Positions 26,864-36,333 of a stretch of 50,050 nt of DNA are shown here, piece by piece; positions within the stretch are counted from its first letter, which is position 1; every line of letters begins with the position of its first letter. Below the pieces are notes generated by a model. The model was given only the letters and a program-made list of their open reading frames with translations, did no database searches and was not told where the DNA came from. The stretch covers positions 1 to 50,050 of the forward strand of contig CAILEP010000002.1 of NCBI GenBank assembly GCA_903833275.1, given 5' to 3'. The position numbers were made by a program, and so were the translations under genes. The stretch comes from an uncultured Bdellovibrionales bacterium. Lineage in GTDB: Bacteria > Bdellovibrionota > Bdellovibrionia > Bdellovibrionales > UBA1609.

Positions 26864-29473
26864 TTAGGCGCTGCGCTTGCCAGGCCGAATAACTTGATCG
26901 GCAGAGCTGGTGGAGCGCTCTTTTTGTTTGTTCGGCAGCTCGAAAACAAAACGGGTATTATTACTTTCAGAATCATACCAAAACCGCCCCTGGTGAGCCT
27001 CTACGATACCTTTTGAAATACTTAAGCCGAGCCCGGTGCCCTTGCCGACTTCTTTGGTGGTGTAGAAAGGGTCCATCATTTTCTCGACTACCTTAGGCGC
27101 TATACCAGCACCGCTATCCGTGACCTTAAACTGAATTCGATCGGCGACACTTTCGATTTCAATTCTAATCCATTTCTTATCTAGATCGTAGATTGCATCA
27201 TAGGCGTTGCTCAATAGATTCAGCAGCACCTGCGAAATCTGGGTGTCACGACATTCGACAGACAAATTCTCAGGTGCCACAACCGTTATATCCACAGAAT
27301 GATGCTTGAATCTCGACCCGCAAAGCCCCAGCGTATCTTTGACAATAGTCGCTACGTTTGCAACTGCCATTGGATCTTCTGATGAGTTTCTTGAAAAAAG
27401 CTTGAGCCCCCGCACAATCGTGGCAATGCGGGTCACAGTTGAATCTATTTTCTCAAATTCTTCTTTGAATTTTTGTGGGTCAATGGTCGATTGACCAATG
27501 AGATGCTTTAAGAGACTCACCTTGCCAGAGATGATCGCAAGCGGATTGTTAATTTCGTGTGCAATACCGCCCGCCATCTCGCCGAGCGAAGACATCTTCG
27601 CTGAGTTGACAATTTGCATTTGCTGCTCAGAGATAGTTTGCTTCAATGCATTCTGCTCAGTGATGTCTTCAGCGACACCCAAGTAGCCGACTAACTTCCA
27701 GGCTTCGTCAAAGATGGCGGTCGCGCACAGGCGAACCGGAAACCGACTGCCGTCTTTTCTAATGTAGGTCCAGTCATGAACATCTTGCCGGTTGTCGATT
27801 AACTTAACGACGAAAACATCAAAACCTGGCTCGATAGCTTTACCGAGCTCCTGACTTAAATGTTTGGCCCGAGCGACAATCTCTTCAGGGTCATGAAAAA
27901 TGCCTGGGTTCTTAACCCCCACGATTTCACTAGCGCGATAGCCAAGCATCTTTTCAGCAGCCCTGTTAAAAGATAAGATTGTTCCATCAACATCTGTTGA
28001 AATCATGGCATAGTTCGAACCATCAAGAACGGCCTGCTGCCACATTGTTATTTGATTTATCTTCTCATCGGCCAATTTTCTTCGAGTAAGGTCTCGGCAA
28101 GTGCCAACGATACGCCGAACTTGACCCTCTTGATCGTAAAAGCAATGAGCCACCGCTTCAATATACTTCACTTGCCCAGCACGGGTCGTGACCATAAATT
28201 CTGTTTTGATATTTTCTTCATTTTTGGCGAACGCTTGAGCAAGTTCTTTTTTAATGCGCTCAATATCTTGAGTTGATATCATTTCGCCCAAAACACCAAA
28301 ATGATTATCAGAACCCTCTTTCTCGATTTCAAAAATCTGCCTAGCTAGGTCGTCAAGATCGAGTGCGGCGGTTTTAATATTCCAATCCCATACCCCAAAC
28401 TTGACGGCCCGAATAGCCAACTTCAAGCGCTCACTTAAACCCTCCGCCTGATCTCGTAGCAATTTTTGCTCAGTGAAATCGCTAAAAGTACAAATGAGTT
28501 TTTTAGTTTTGGTTTCTTTTGTAATTGGGTCCACTTCAAACTCAATAGGCACCGAATTGATCTTAATCCAAATGCGGCCACCTTCAGGTCGCTCGACACC
28601 CATTTCGACATCGTAAACTGGCTTTCCGGTTCTGATTGTTACCATCGCAGGGTGCTCACTGCCGACAAAATCTGTGCCGTCGTTTTTGAGGGCGCGCCAA
28701 CGAGGGTCCATTGAAGTGCGACCTAACAATTGATCTTCGGTCAAACCAAGATGTTTTAACGCCGACGAGTTGAACTCGATAATGCGTGCCGTTTCATCTT
28801 GCACCACAAGACCCTCTTGCATCGAATCGATAGTATTTCTGAGAATCGATTCTTTGGTCTCTAGCGCTGCAATACCGAGCGATCGAATTTTGAACTGAGC
28901 CCTAATAAATAACCAAAGAAAAATCGCAGTCAAGGCGCTCGCACCAATAAAGTTTATGTCTCGCAATCGCTCATACGGAAAACTCTGACCGGCAGCGCCT
29001 TGAGGGGCGATAGGTGCCGGCCCCCATTTAATCAAAGCCCAAGTCACGAGAGGCAAACCTCCGCAAAAGATGAGATTCAATAATTCGTCAGCCTCAAAAA
29101 GCAAGGGGGCTAACATCATCGCTGGCAACAGGTAGTACTCAGCGCCAACCATATGTTTAAAGCCGTAGCTGCCCCCGTATATATAAAAAAGACTGCTGAC
29201 GACAAAGACCACTCGCGCCGTCTTTGAGTTCGGAACTCGCGATAAGTACCTCGCGAGCGGGCTTAATGTTAATGCCCCAACTAACATGGCGCCCGCGCTC
29301 ACCTGAGCCCCAAGATACAAACACATCACCGCGTAGATTGCGACCGTGACCCAACAGGTGTCGATTAAGCGCTGAAACAGTTTGTTTTTTTCTGCCACGA
29401 ATGGATGATTACGGGCGGCAACGCCCGAACTCTCGCCCATCAGTTTTGAGATTACTTTTTTCTCAGTCGCCAT
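26864..29473 (-). CDS. membrane multi-PAS sensor histidine kinase
   Basis: The protein has about 869 residues from ATG 29473. Membrane helices span about 40-205, then come three PAS domains (roughly 210-340, 345-470 and 480-615), the middle one with the FGVWDWNI motif. The HisKA domain has SSLGEMAGGIAHEINNP with phospho-acceptor His639, and the ATPase domain has LLNLLSNAYDAI (N), DSGAGI (G1) and GKGTGLGLSI (G2). No response regulator is adjacent. The frame stays open upstream to 29707 with an Arg/Lys-rich stretch; I prefer ATG 29473 as start. Its kinase core closely resembles the interrupted kinase at 37107-38633. Confidence 0.88.
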   Translation of the reverse strand: MATEKKVISKLMGESSGVAARNHPFVAEKNKLFQRLIDTCWVTVAIYAVMCLYLGAQVSAGAMLVGALTLSPLARYLSRVPNSKTARVVFVVSSLFYIYGGSYGFKHMVGAEYYLLPAMMLAPLLFEADELLNLIFCGGLPLVTWALIKWGPAPIAPQGAAGQSFPYERLRDINFIGASALTAIFLWLFIRAQFKIRSLGIAALETKESILRNTIDSMQEGLVVQDETARIIEFNSSALKHLGLTEDQLLGRTSMDPRWRALKNDGTDFVGSEHPAMVTIRTGKPVYDVEMGVERPEGGRIWIKINSVPIEFEVDPITKETKTKKLICTFSDFTEQKLLRDQAEGLSERLKLAIRAVKFGVWDWNIKTAALDLDDLARQIFEIEKEGSDNHFGVLGEMISTQDIERIKKELAQAFAKNEENIKTEFMVTTRAGQVKYIEAVAHCFYDQEGQVRRIVGTCRDLTRRKLADEKINQITMWQQAVLDGSNYAMISTDVDGTILSFNRAAEKMLGYRASEIVGVKNPGIFHDPEEIVARAKHLSQELGKAIEPGFDVFVVKLIDNRQDVHDWTYIRKDGSRFPVRLCATAIFDEAWKLVGYLGVAEDITEQNALKQTISEQQMQIVNSAKMSSLGEMAGGIAHEINNPLAIISGKVSLLKHLIGQSTIDPQKFKEEFEKIDSTVTRIATIVRGLKLFSRNSSEDPMAVANVATIVKDTLGLCGSRFKHHSVDITVVAPENLSVECRDTQISQVLLNLLSNAYDAIYDLDKKWIRIEIESVADRIQFKVTDSGAGIAPKVVEKMMDPFYTTKEVGKGTGLGLSISKGIVEAHQGRFWYDSESNNTRFVFELPNKQKERSTSSADQVIRPGKRSA

Positions 29474-29710
29474 AGTCGTTTCTTGTCGCCTTCTAATGCC
29501 GTTATGCTGTGACCTTCTATCGCCATAACCGCTTGATTTCTTGAGGGGTTTGACCCGCATTTGGCGTCGTCGACCCTTTAGTTCGTGCACAATGCCTAAA
29601 CAGAGATTTGACCTCAAATAGAATTCAAGCTCTCGACGCCACTCGACCAAGGGCGAGTCAGTCGCCAGCAACGCGATGGCCCGCTGGATTAATGCTGGCG
29701 CTCTCAATAA

Positions 29711-32700
29711 TTAGAAAAAATACTGCGTAGGCTCGACAACGAAACCCTCGCTTTTGTTATTGCCGCTGCCTTCACCCCAGATCGCCTCTACTGATTTCAC
29801 AATCATACTGACCGAGTGACCATTGCGCTCAATGTAACCGCCGACTATTAAAAAACATTGATATAAAAAAACTTCTTTAAACTTTTCGAATTCTTTCTTA
29901 AAAAGCACCAGATCTAAAAATCCGTGCTCGTCTTCGATGGCACCAAAACAAACTCCACTCGCTGTCGGCGGGCGCTGACGAACCAACAAAAGCCCTGATG
30001 TTTTTACGTAAGTCTTCGGGGCCACTCGCTTGGCATCGTAGGTCGTCATTTTCGGCAGCTTCTTTACCTTTCGCAACGCCTTCATCGGGTGAGCCTTCGC
30101 TGACAAACCAAAGGCATCGTACTCAGATTTAATCGCCGAGAGCTCGTCGAGCCCCGCGAAAACAGGCGGCGCTGCTTTGGCGACGCCACTGTCATCGGCA
30201 TTGTCATCGGCATTGTCATCGGCATTGTCGTCGGCACCGCCAAGATTGCGACCGCCGACATTATAGCCGCTAGCAAGATCATCGCTAACGCGATCGTCGT
30301 TCGAAACTCCCGAAAAAAGATCAAGTTGAGAATCTGACTCTCGCACGCGGTCAGACAAAACTCGCCAGAGCGTATGACGCTGATCTTCGCCGAACACTCG
30401 AAGAGCATCACCCATAGCAAGACGATGAAGCACATCGCTGCGCACTTGGGTTTTCTTCAAGAAATCTGCGAGCGAACTGTACGGCCGACACGCCACGATT
30501 GTCGCCGCCTCTTTCTTCGCCAAACCCTGCACAACCCGCAGGCCAAGCCGCAAACTTGCGCGCTCACGCGAGTCTTTGCTCGCGCGCTCAATAGTACAGT
30601 CCCACTGCGAAATATTGGGGTCGACCGGCAAAACATTCACGCCATGCCTTCTAGCATCATCAATAATTGAATGAGGGTGATAAAAGCCCATGGGCCAAGA
30701 GTTGATCAGCCCGCAGGCGAACTCGGCCGGGTGATGTTTTTTTAAATAGCAACTGGCGTAGGTCAGCAAAGCAAAACTCGCTGCATGACTTTCTGGGAAG
30801 CCGTAATGCGCAAACCCCTTCATGTGCTCAAGCAAACTGAGCGCATAATCTTCGGGCACGCCATTTTTGCGCAAACCCCTCATTAATTTCTCACCCACCT
30901 CTTGAATCGAACCACTGGCGCGCCACGCCCCGATGGCACGCCGCAAATGATCTGACTCACCCGGAGTAAACTCACCGAGCTCAATGGCGATCTTCATCAA
31001 CTGCTCTTGAAAAAGTGGCACCCCTAATGTTTTGCCTAAAATTTCTTTTAGCTTTGGGTGTGGATAAACAACGCGCTCAATACCGCGCCGCCGCTTTAAG
31101 TAAGGATGCACCATCTGACCCACAATCGGGCCCGGTCGCACAATCGCAACCTGCACCACCAGATCATAGAAAGTGCGCGGCAACAACCGACCCGACATAT
31201 TCATTTGGGCGCGCGACTCAACCTGAAAAGTGCCAACGGTGTCAGCTTTCTGAATCATCTCGTAAGTCGGTCGATCTTCATGCGGGATTTCATGCAACTT
31301 CTGGCCAGTCAGATCGAGAGTTTTCTTCAGCGCCGAAAGCATACCGAGAGCGAGCACGTCGATTTTCAATAACCCAAGATAATCAAGGTCGTATTTGTCC
31401 CACTGAATAATCGTGCGACCCTCCATACGCGCCGGCTCAACCGGCACAATCTCGATAATCGGGTCAGCTGAAAGCGTAAACCCACCTGAGTGAATCGAAA
31501 TATGCCGAGGGAAGGTCGTCATCTCTTCGGCCAACTGATCGATCTGCTCGCGACAATTGGGGATTGGGCTTTTGCCCTCGTAGAGGTGAAAATCTTTGAG
31601 CAGCTTTTTAGCCGAAAGTGTGCCCACGTCGATACCAAAAGCTTTCGAGATCTCGCGAAAGGCCGAGCGTTTTTGATAAGTCACCACCGCACTCACCATC
31701 GCGGCACGATCACGACCATACTTCTCGTAGATATATTGAATCACTTCTTCGCGGCGCTCATGCTCAAAATCCACATCGATGTCAGGCGGCTCGTTGCGCT
31801 CAACAGAAATAAAGCGTTCAAAAAGTAGATCCATTTGCACTGGGTCAATGGCGGTGATGCCAAGACAATAGCAAACAGCCGAATTCGCCGCTGAACCTCG
31901 CCCCTGACACAAAATATCTCGGCTGCGAGCAAAATCAACAATGTCATAAATTGTGAGAAAGTAATCAGCAAACTGCAGCTGTTTAATGAGCGCAAACTCA
32001 TGCGTCAGTTGCGCCATCACTTTATCAGGCACGAGTCGGCCATAACGTTCGCCCGCGCCCTTGAGCGCCAACTCTTCAAGATAGCTTTGGGCGGAGTGCA
32101 CGGCGGGTATCCACTCAGAGGGGTAACGATATTTCAACTCAGCCATCGAGAACGTGCATTGATCTGCAATCTCAACCGTACGCGAAAGGGCCTCAGGCAA
32201 GTCGCGAAAGAGTTGCTTCATTTCGAAAGGCGATTTCAAATATCTCTCAGCATTTGGCTTCAATTGAAAACCAGCCTTGTCGAGAGACACGCCTTCTTTG
32301 ATTGCGGTGAACGCATCCTGCAAGGGCCGTCGCGCCTTTTCGTGATAGAGCACATCGTTGGTCGCGACAATTGGCACGTCGAATTCGCGCGAGACCCTCA
32401 GCGCTTGCTCGGTGCGCTCGCGATCAAACCCATCGCGAAAGCGAGAAAGCCCATAGAAAATTCGGTTTTCAAAAAGTTCTTTCAGCACGGCAAAGTTCGA
32501 GCCCGGGTCAGGCAAACAGACGAGCCCATTTGAAGCCGGCTGATTCATAAATTCACAAAGCTCAGAAAGTCGTAAGAAGGCTTGCCCTTTTTCTTTGCCG
32601 GCGTGGCTCTGAGTTAGAATTCGACACATCAGCCCGTAGGCCGCGCGATCGCGCGCGAGCAAAGTGATCGGCGGCTGACTCTCGTCACCTGTCGCTTCGA

Positions 32701-32905
32701 TTTTAAGTTCAGCCCCGACGATCAGCTTGAGAGATGGCAAATTCTTGGCCATCCAATAAGCCTTTGGCACACCGTACACACCGTTGCGATCGGTAATAGC
32801 TAGGCCCACAAGCCCAATCGCCGCCGCTTGCCGCACCAGCTCTTCAGGATGCGAAGCCCCGGTCAAAAAGGTAAAATTGGTTTTGCACTTCAGCTCAGCA
32901 TACAT
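29711..32905 (-). CDS. dnaE2: error-prone DNA polymerase DnaE2
   Basis: This protein of about 1064 residues is an alpha-subunit C-family polymerase. It has an N-terminal PHP domain (AITDRNGVYGVPKAYW), the catalytic region with RGSAANSAVCYCLGIT and PPDIDVDF, FQEQLMKIA, and a C-terminal OB domain. DnaE2 extends past lesions with ImuA and ImuB in SOS mutagenesis. The frame is open upstream to 33001, but MYAELKCKTNFTFL is the family start and GGTGGGG precedes ATG 32905. A linker before the OB domain contains a DDNA repeat. Confidence 0.95.
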   Translation of the reverse strand: MYAELKCKTNFTFLTGASHPEELVRQAAAIGLVGLAITDRNGVYGVPKAYWMAKNLPSLKLIVGAELKIEATGDESQPPITLLARDRAAYGLMCRILTQSHAGKEKGQAFLRLSELCEFMNQPASNGLVCLPDPGSNFAVLKELFENRIFYGLSRFRDGFDRERTEQALRVSREFDVPIVATNDVLYHEKARRPLQDAFTAIKEGVSLDKAGFQLKPNAERYLKSPFEMKQLFRDLPEALSRTVEIADQCTFSMAELKYRYPSEWIPAVHSAQSYLEELALKGAGERYGRLVPDKVMAQLTHEFALIKQLQFADYFLTIYDIVDFARSRDILCQGRGSAANSAVCYCLGITAIDPVQMDLLFERFISVERNEPPDIDVDFEHERREEVIQYIYEKYGRDRAAMVSAVVTYQKRSAFREISKAFGIDVGTLSAKKLLKDFHLYEGKSPIPNCREQIDQLAEEMTTFPRHISIHSGGFTLSADPIIEIVPVEPARMEGRTIIQWDKYDLDYLGLLKIDVLALGMLSALKKTLDLTGQKLHEIPHEDRPTYEMIQKADTVGTFQVESRAQMNMSGRLLPRTFYDLVVQVAIVRPGPIVGQMVHPYLKRRRGIERVVYPHPKLKEILGKTLGVPLFQEQLMKIAIELGEFTPGESDHLRRAIGAWRASGSIQEVGEKLMRGLRKNGVPEDYALSLLEHMKGFAHYGFPESHAASFALLTYASCYLKKHHPAEFACGLINSWPMGFYHPHSIIDDARRHGVNVLPVDPNISQWDCTIERASKDSRERASLRLGLRVVQGLAKKEAATIVACRPYSSLADFLKKTQVRSDVLHRLAMGDALRVFGEDQRHTLWRVLSDRVRESDSQLDLFSGVSNDDRVSDDLASGYNVGGRNLGGADDNADDNADDNADDSGVAKAAPPVFAGLDELSAIKSEYDAFGLSAKAHPMKALRKVKKLPKMTTYDAKRVAPKTYVKTSGLLLVRQRPPTASGVCFGAIEDEHGFLDLVLFKKEFEKFKEVFLYQCFLIVGGYIERNGHSVSMIVKSVEAIWGEGSGNNKSEGFVVEPTQYFF
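30191..30236. repeat. 12-bp tandem repeat inside dnaE2
   Basis: The unit GTCATCGGCATT occurs three times in perfect tandem (30191-30226), followed by a partial fourth copy (GTCGTCGGCA). On the coding strand it gives DDNADDNADDNADD, an acidic linker between the polymerase core and the OB domain. The 12-bp period keeps the frame, so copy-number change would only alter linker length. Confidence 0.85.
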
Positions 32906-32936
32906 ATGACCCCACCGGGCGCGCTCGCGGTCGTCA

Positions 32937-34220
32937 TCAGTCAAAGACGCCGTGCAGGTAGTACTGTTGCGCCCCCGATAGCGAATAGACCCAGAGCTCA
33001 TCGCCCGACTCTGTTTTCACTCGGTAATAATCGCGCTCTTGATCTTTCATCCACCACTCCCCCGAAAGGCGCTCGGGGCCGAGAAGTTCAGAGACCTTCC
33101 ATTTTTTATTTCGATGCACAAAATAATTATCGATCTTCTGAATTTCTTGCGGTTTTTTTAATATCCGCAGCGGCCTGAGCGGCAAACGGATTTGCAAACG
33201 GTCACTCTCAGCATAAGTCTTCTGCCAACTGCGCTCGGGCACATAGCTCTCAACTGCCTTCGCCATAAAGGCACGGCCCTCACCCAACCTCTCGGTGAGT
33301 CGCGCGAAGACGGCCTGCAAACTTTCGGCCTCTTGTTCTTTTTTCGAGAAAAAATCAGTCTGCCGACCCTGACCCAAGACTGAGTTTACAATTTCGACCT
33401 CGACGCGGGTGACGGCTGATTCGAGCGGCTCGCGCTGCAATGCAAACTCGATTCGGTCACGCAAAATGGACAACAGACTCAGCACCGAACCCACCGGAAA
33501 TGACAACTCGATCGACCACGAGCGCTTCGGCTGTTTTACCGTCGAATAGTTCTCTTGAAATATTCTAACCTCAAAAGCAGTGACGAGCTTGCCCTGACCT
33601 CGTAGTCGTAGAAGCGCGCGATCGACCAAACCCCTCAATAAAAATAGAATTGGCTCAAGCTCTCGCACCAGATAGGCATCATCAACCTCACTCGCCTCAA
33701 TAATTTTGGCCCGTGGAGCAAATCGCGGCCACGGCAAACTCTGCGCAAAATCAACATAATGCAAAGCCAAAATGGCCTCTTTACCAAAACGCGAGGCCAA
33801 TTGTTTTCGGGGCAAAACCAAAGCGTCTTCTAGGGTGCGCAAGCCGAGCGCTCGCATCAGCCCAATGACTTTCGCGAGCGAATCTGTTTGCTTAAACGGG
33901 CTGGCATAGAGCTGCAGCGCCTCGATCGGCAGGTCTTCGCGACAGAGGGCTGCTGAAGTTGCGGCCTGGTATTTCGCCAACGCCAACGCAGTGGGGATGT
34001 CGTTTGCCAAGGCCACCCGCGCCGAAACCATAAAACGCTTTAGCAATGCCTGAATTCTTAGTGAAAATGTTTTTTCAGAATAAAGCTTCTCGCAACCACC
34101 GATTTCTAAAAAAATCGCTCGCTCGCCAATCGCCACCTGCGGGGTCAAACGCAAGCAAGCCTCAGCGAACTCGAGGACCGCTGGCGAAGGTTGAGTTAAA
34201 TAAACACAGGCCACTCTCAT
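32937..34220 (-). CDS. imuB: ImuB, catalytically inactive Y-family polymerase-like protein
   Basis: This 427-residue protein has the DinB/Y-family fold starting RVACVYLTQPSPAVLEFAEACLR and continuing with FLEIGGCEKLY and LRALGLRTLEDAL. The acidic catalytic residues of Y-family polymerases are not in their normal places, as known for ImuB, which bridges DnaE2 and the beta clamp. GAGG lies 8 nt before the ATG. It is 14 nt downstream of imuA, in the order lexA-imuA-imuB-dnaE2. Confidence 0.92.
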   Translation of the reverse strand: MRVACVYLTQPSPAVLEFAEACLRLTPQVAIGERAIFLEIGGCEKLYSEKTFSLRIQALLKRFMVSARVALANDIPTALALAKYQAATSAALCREDLPIEALQLYASPFKQTDSLAKVIGLMRALGLRTLEDALVLPRKQLASRFGKEAILALHYVDFAQSLPWPRFAPRAKIIEASEVDDAYLVRELEPILFLLRGLVDRALLRLRGQGKLVTAFEVRIFQENYSTVKQPKRSWSIELSFPVGSVLSLLSILRDRIEFALQREPLESAVTRVEVEIVNSVLGQGRQTDFFSKKEQEAESLQAVFARLTERLGEGRAFMAKAVESYVPERSWQKTYAESDRLQIRLPLRPLRILKKPQEIQKIDNYFVHRNKKWKVSELLGPERLSGEWWMKDQERDYYRVKTESGDELWVYSLSGAQQYYLHGVFD

Positions 34221-34234
34221 CGCAAAAACCTCTT

Positions 34235-34780
34235 CTAATAACGTCGCCGCAAAACTTGACCCGTAAGCCCCTCAGCTTCATCGCCGGGCGTATAACTTAC
34301 ATTGCGACTGACTTGCACCTGCAAACTCACTGGCCAAAGCGCACGAGATTCGGGAGTTAACCATAAAACCGCCGCCTGAGATTTCTCGGCCGCCAATTGA
34401 ATTTTTCGCAAATGACTTAAACCAAGACTTTCAGAATAAAGAACAACGATCTGAAAAACTTGAGCTTTCAAAACCTGCAGAGCACTCCAGCAGGTTTCGG
34501 TGCCCGATTCGACAAATAACACGCGCCCGAGCTGCACGTTGCGCTGTAAAAAACCAAAGGGGTAGACCGACAGGCTCTCCTCAATCCACGCCACCCGGGT
34601 CTCGGGATGCTCGGCCAGCAAAGCCAAGGCAAATTCGGTTTTGCCGTTGCCAATCACCTCAGTGATTGCACCCTTTGGCACCCCCTCATGCAGAAGCGAA
34701 AAATCAAAAGTCTCTTTTGGGGCCTTTATGCCAACCAAAGATTTTAATTCATCAAGAGATAGTGCTGCCTTTGTACTCAT
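34235..34780 (-). CDS. imuA: ImuA, RecA-like mutasome protein
   Basis: This 181-residue protein has a short RecA-like core with a degenerate P-loop GNGKTEFA, ARVAW-type strands and LWLTPESRALWP. ImuA is the third partner of the DnaE2/ImuB mutasome and is sometimes called a SulA-like or RecA-like protein. The AGGTGA is 5 nt before ATG 34780, which is preferred to GTG 34789. It starts 33 nt after the lexA stop with no promoter-sized gap, so lexA and imuA share a transcript. Confidence 0.85.
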   Translation of the reverse strand: MSTKAALSLDELKSLVGIKAPKETFDFSLLHEGVPKGAITEVIGNGKTEFALALLAEHPETRVAWIEESLSVYPFGFLQRNVQLGRVLFVESGTETCWSALQVLKAQVFQIVVLYSESLGLSHLRKIQLAAEKSQAAVLWLTPESRALWPVSLQVQVSRNVSYTPGDEAEGLTGQVLRRRY

Positions 34781-34813
34781 ACATTTCACCTATTTAATTG
34801 TTGTTTCTAAAAG

Positions 34814-35452
34814 CTACTCTAAACGACGGATCACGCTCGCCAAGACACCGAGAATTTTGAATTCGGCGCCAGGCTTAACCTTAATCACATCGAAATTGGG
34901 GTTGGCTGGGTGAAGCTCAATGGCCTCGCCGCGCCGGTAGTATTTTTTAATCGTCGCTTCGTCATCGACAAGCGCCACGACCGTCTGCCGGTTATTGGCC
35001 GAGCTTTGTCTTTTGATAATCACAAGGTCGCCGTCCATAATACAATCTTCGATCATCGAATCACCCTTCACGCGCAGAGCGAAATACTCAGCCCCCGCGC
35101 GCAAAAGCGAACGCGGCACTTCTATATTTTCAGTATTACGAACAGCCTCAGTCAGTCGACCCGCGGCCACTGACCCCTCAAGCGGCACGACCATCAACTC
35201 ACTTTTTGCCCCACCCAATAAAGTCAGCGAGCGCTTTTTATTATCACCAATGTTGGCGCGCAAATGCCCCTTAGCCACCAGCTGCTTGATAAACTGCTGC
35301 ACCGAACTCACCGCCCGATAACCCAGCTTCTCTTGAATCTCAACATAGGTGGGCGCGTAGCCGTGTCGCTCGCAATAAGCGCTAATAAAATTCAAAACTT
35401 TTTGCTCTTTTGGAGTCAGCGCTGCACTCAGTGTCGGCGTCAGTATAGTCAT
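34814..35452 (-). CDS. lexA: LexA SOS repressor
   Basis: This 212-residue protein has an N-terminal winged helix (about 12-70, with TYVEIQEKLGYRAVSSVQQFIKQL), a self-cleavage site Ala97-Gly98 in VAAGRL, the catalytic Ser132 in GDSM and Lys169 in EATIKKYY. It represses SOS genes until RecA filament triggers cleavage. The ATG has AAGGGGG 7 nt ahead. Two palindromes lie directly upstream, so it likely represses its own operon together with imuA, imuB and dnaE2. Confidence 0.96.
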   Translation of the reverse strand: MTILTPTLSAALTPKEQKVLNFISAYCERHGYAPTYVEIQEKLGYRAVSSVQQFIKQLVAKGHLRANIGDNKKRSLTLLGGAKSELMVVPLEGSVAAGRLTEAVRNTENIEVPRSLLRAGAEYFALRVKGDSMIEDCIMDGDLVIIKRQSSANNRQTVVALVDDEATIKKYYRRGEAIELHPANPNFDVIKVKPGAEFKILGVLASVIRRLE

Positions 35453-35471
35453 TTTGGTGCCCCCTTGGTGT

Positions 35472-35490
35472 ATACGTAAAACTTACGTAT
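35472..35490. promoter_or_regulatory. putative LexA operator 1
   Basis: ATACGTAA-AAC-TTACGTAT is a perfect 8+3+8 bp palindrome. On the minus strand it lies between a possible -35 (TTGAAA) and -10 (TATACA), and 20-38 nt before the lexA ATG, so LexA binding would block the promoter. Assignment to LexA rests on position and symmetry. Confidence 0.7.
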
Positions 35491-35498
35491 TTCAAGAT

Positions 35499-35517
35499 AT
35501 ACGTAGAACTTACATAG
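35499..35517. promoter_or_regulatory. putative LexA operator 2
   Basis: ATACGTAG-AAC-TTACATAG is an imperfect copy of operator 1, its centre 27 bp farther from lexA. The shared centre AACTTAC and the spacing of about 2.5 helical turns suggest paired sites for the same dimeric repressor. Confidence 0.6.
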
Positions 35518-35644
35518 AGCAAGAGGCACCGCCCGCAGCCTGGTCTAGTTTTGGATTTTAAATCTAACGACTGGCTTTTTTCACGAGAATCTCAGCAGTT
35601 AGCTTTTTGGCGTGATGAGCCAGAACAGCGAGTTAGATAGAATG

Positions 35645-36325
35645 TTAAACCGGCACTCGCTTCTCCCACCCCTTGGCGAGGGGGCGGTCGATTTTTACAT
35701 CGAGATCAAGATCAGCGCGATTCTTTTGCAGAAGCTGCAGCAAAGTTTTGGGGTCTTTTTTGCCCTCACTCAACCACTCGCCAAAGGCCGATTCTTTTAA
35801 AAAAATCGGGCAACGGTCGTGACCAATGTCAGCGACAAAGGGCGGCGGCGCATCGGTTAGAATCGAAAACGACTCGAGCACTTCACCGGTCTCTTTGTTC
35901 GCCCAAATATCATAAATGCCAGCGGCCGCCAGCAACCCCTGCGACTTCAGAAAAAACTGCACCATGTTGCCGGCATATTTTTTAATATAGATGGGCTCGA
36001 TAAAATGAGTGATCGGCACTAAGCACCTATGTGTTGCGAAAGGTATTCGCCAGGTCGGCTTTTCTGTCACCGTTTCAATTCGCGCGTTGTGTGTGGCAAA
36101 TTTAACTTTAGGTTCTTTCGACCAAGCTGGCACAAGACTAAAATTCATTTGTTTCAAAACTCGCTGACCCTGGTCAGATACAATAACCGGAGCCGATCGG
36201 TGCGGCAGAATTCGTTGATCTAATGGCGCGCCCGATTTGTCTGGGTCGAAATCCGTCGGCAGCATGATGCCAAATTTTTTGGCCAGCTCTTCGACTCGTG
36301 ATTTTATTAAAAACTGTGCACACAT
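35645..36325 (-). CDS. SRAP/YedK-type abasic-site shield peptidase
   Basis: This 226-residue protein has the SRAP active site: Cys2 directly after the start Met, Asn80 in THNARIE, Glu110 in CLVPITHFIEP and His169 in IGHDRCP. The family (HMCES, YedK) forms a covalent bond through Cys2 with abasic sites in single-stranded DNA. It lies just beyond the lexA operators in SOS-related context, but I see no copy of the operator at its own start. AGGTGA precedes the ATG. Confidence 0.92.
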   Translation of the reverse strand: MCAQFLIKSRVEELAKKFGIMLPTDFDPDKSGAPLDQRILPHRSAPVIVSDQGQRVLKQMNFSLVPAWSKEPKVKFATHNARIETVTEKPTWRIPFATHRCLVPITHFIEPIYIKKYAGNMVQFFLKSQGLLAAAGIYDIWANKETGEVLESFSILTDAPPPFVADIGHDRCPIFLKESAFGEWLSEGKKDPKTLLQLLQKNRADLDLDVKIDRPLAKGWEKRVPV

Positions 36326-36333
36326 AAAATCAC

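Noticed and set aside
30374-33178. Several long plus-strand frames opposite dnaE2 and imuB
   Set aside because: They are antisense shadows of high-quality coding sequence with no recognisable family.
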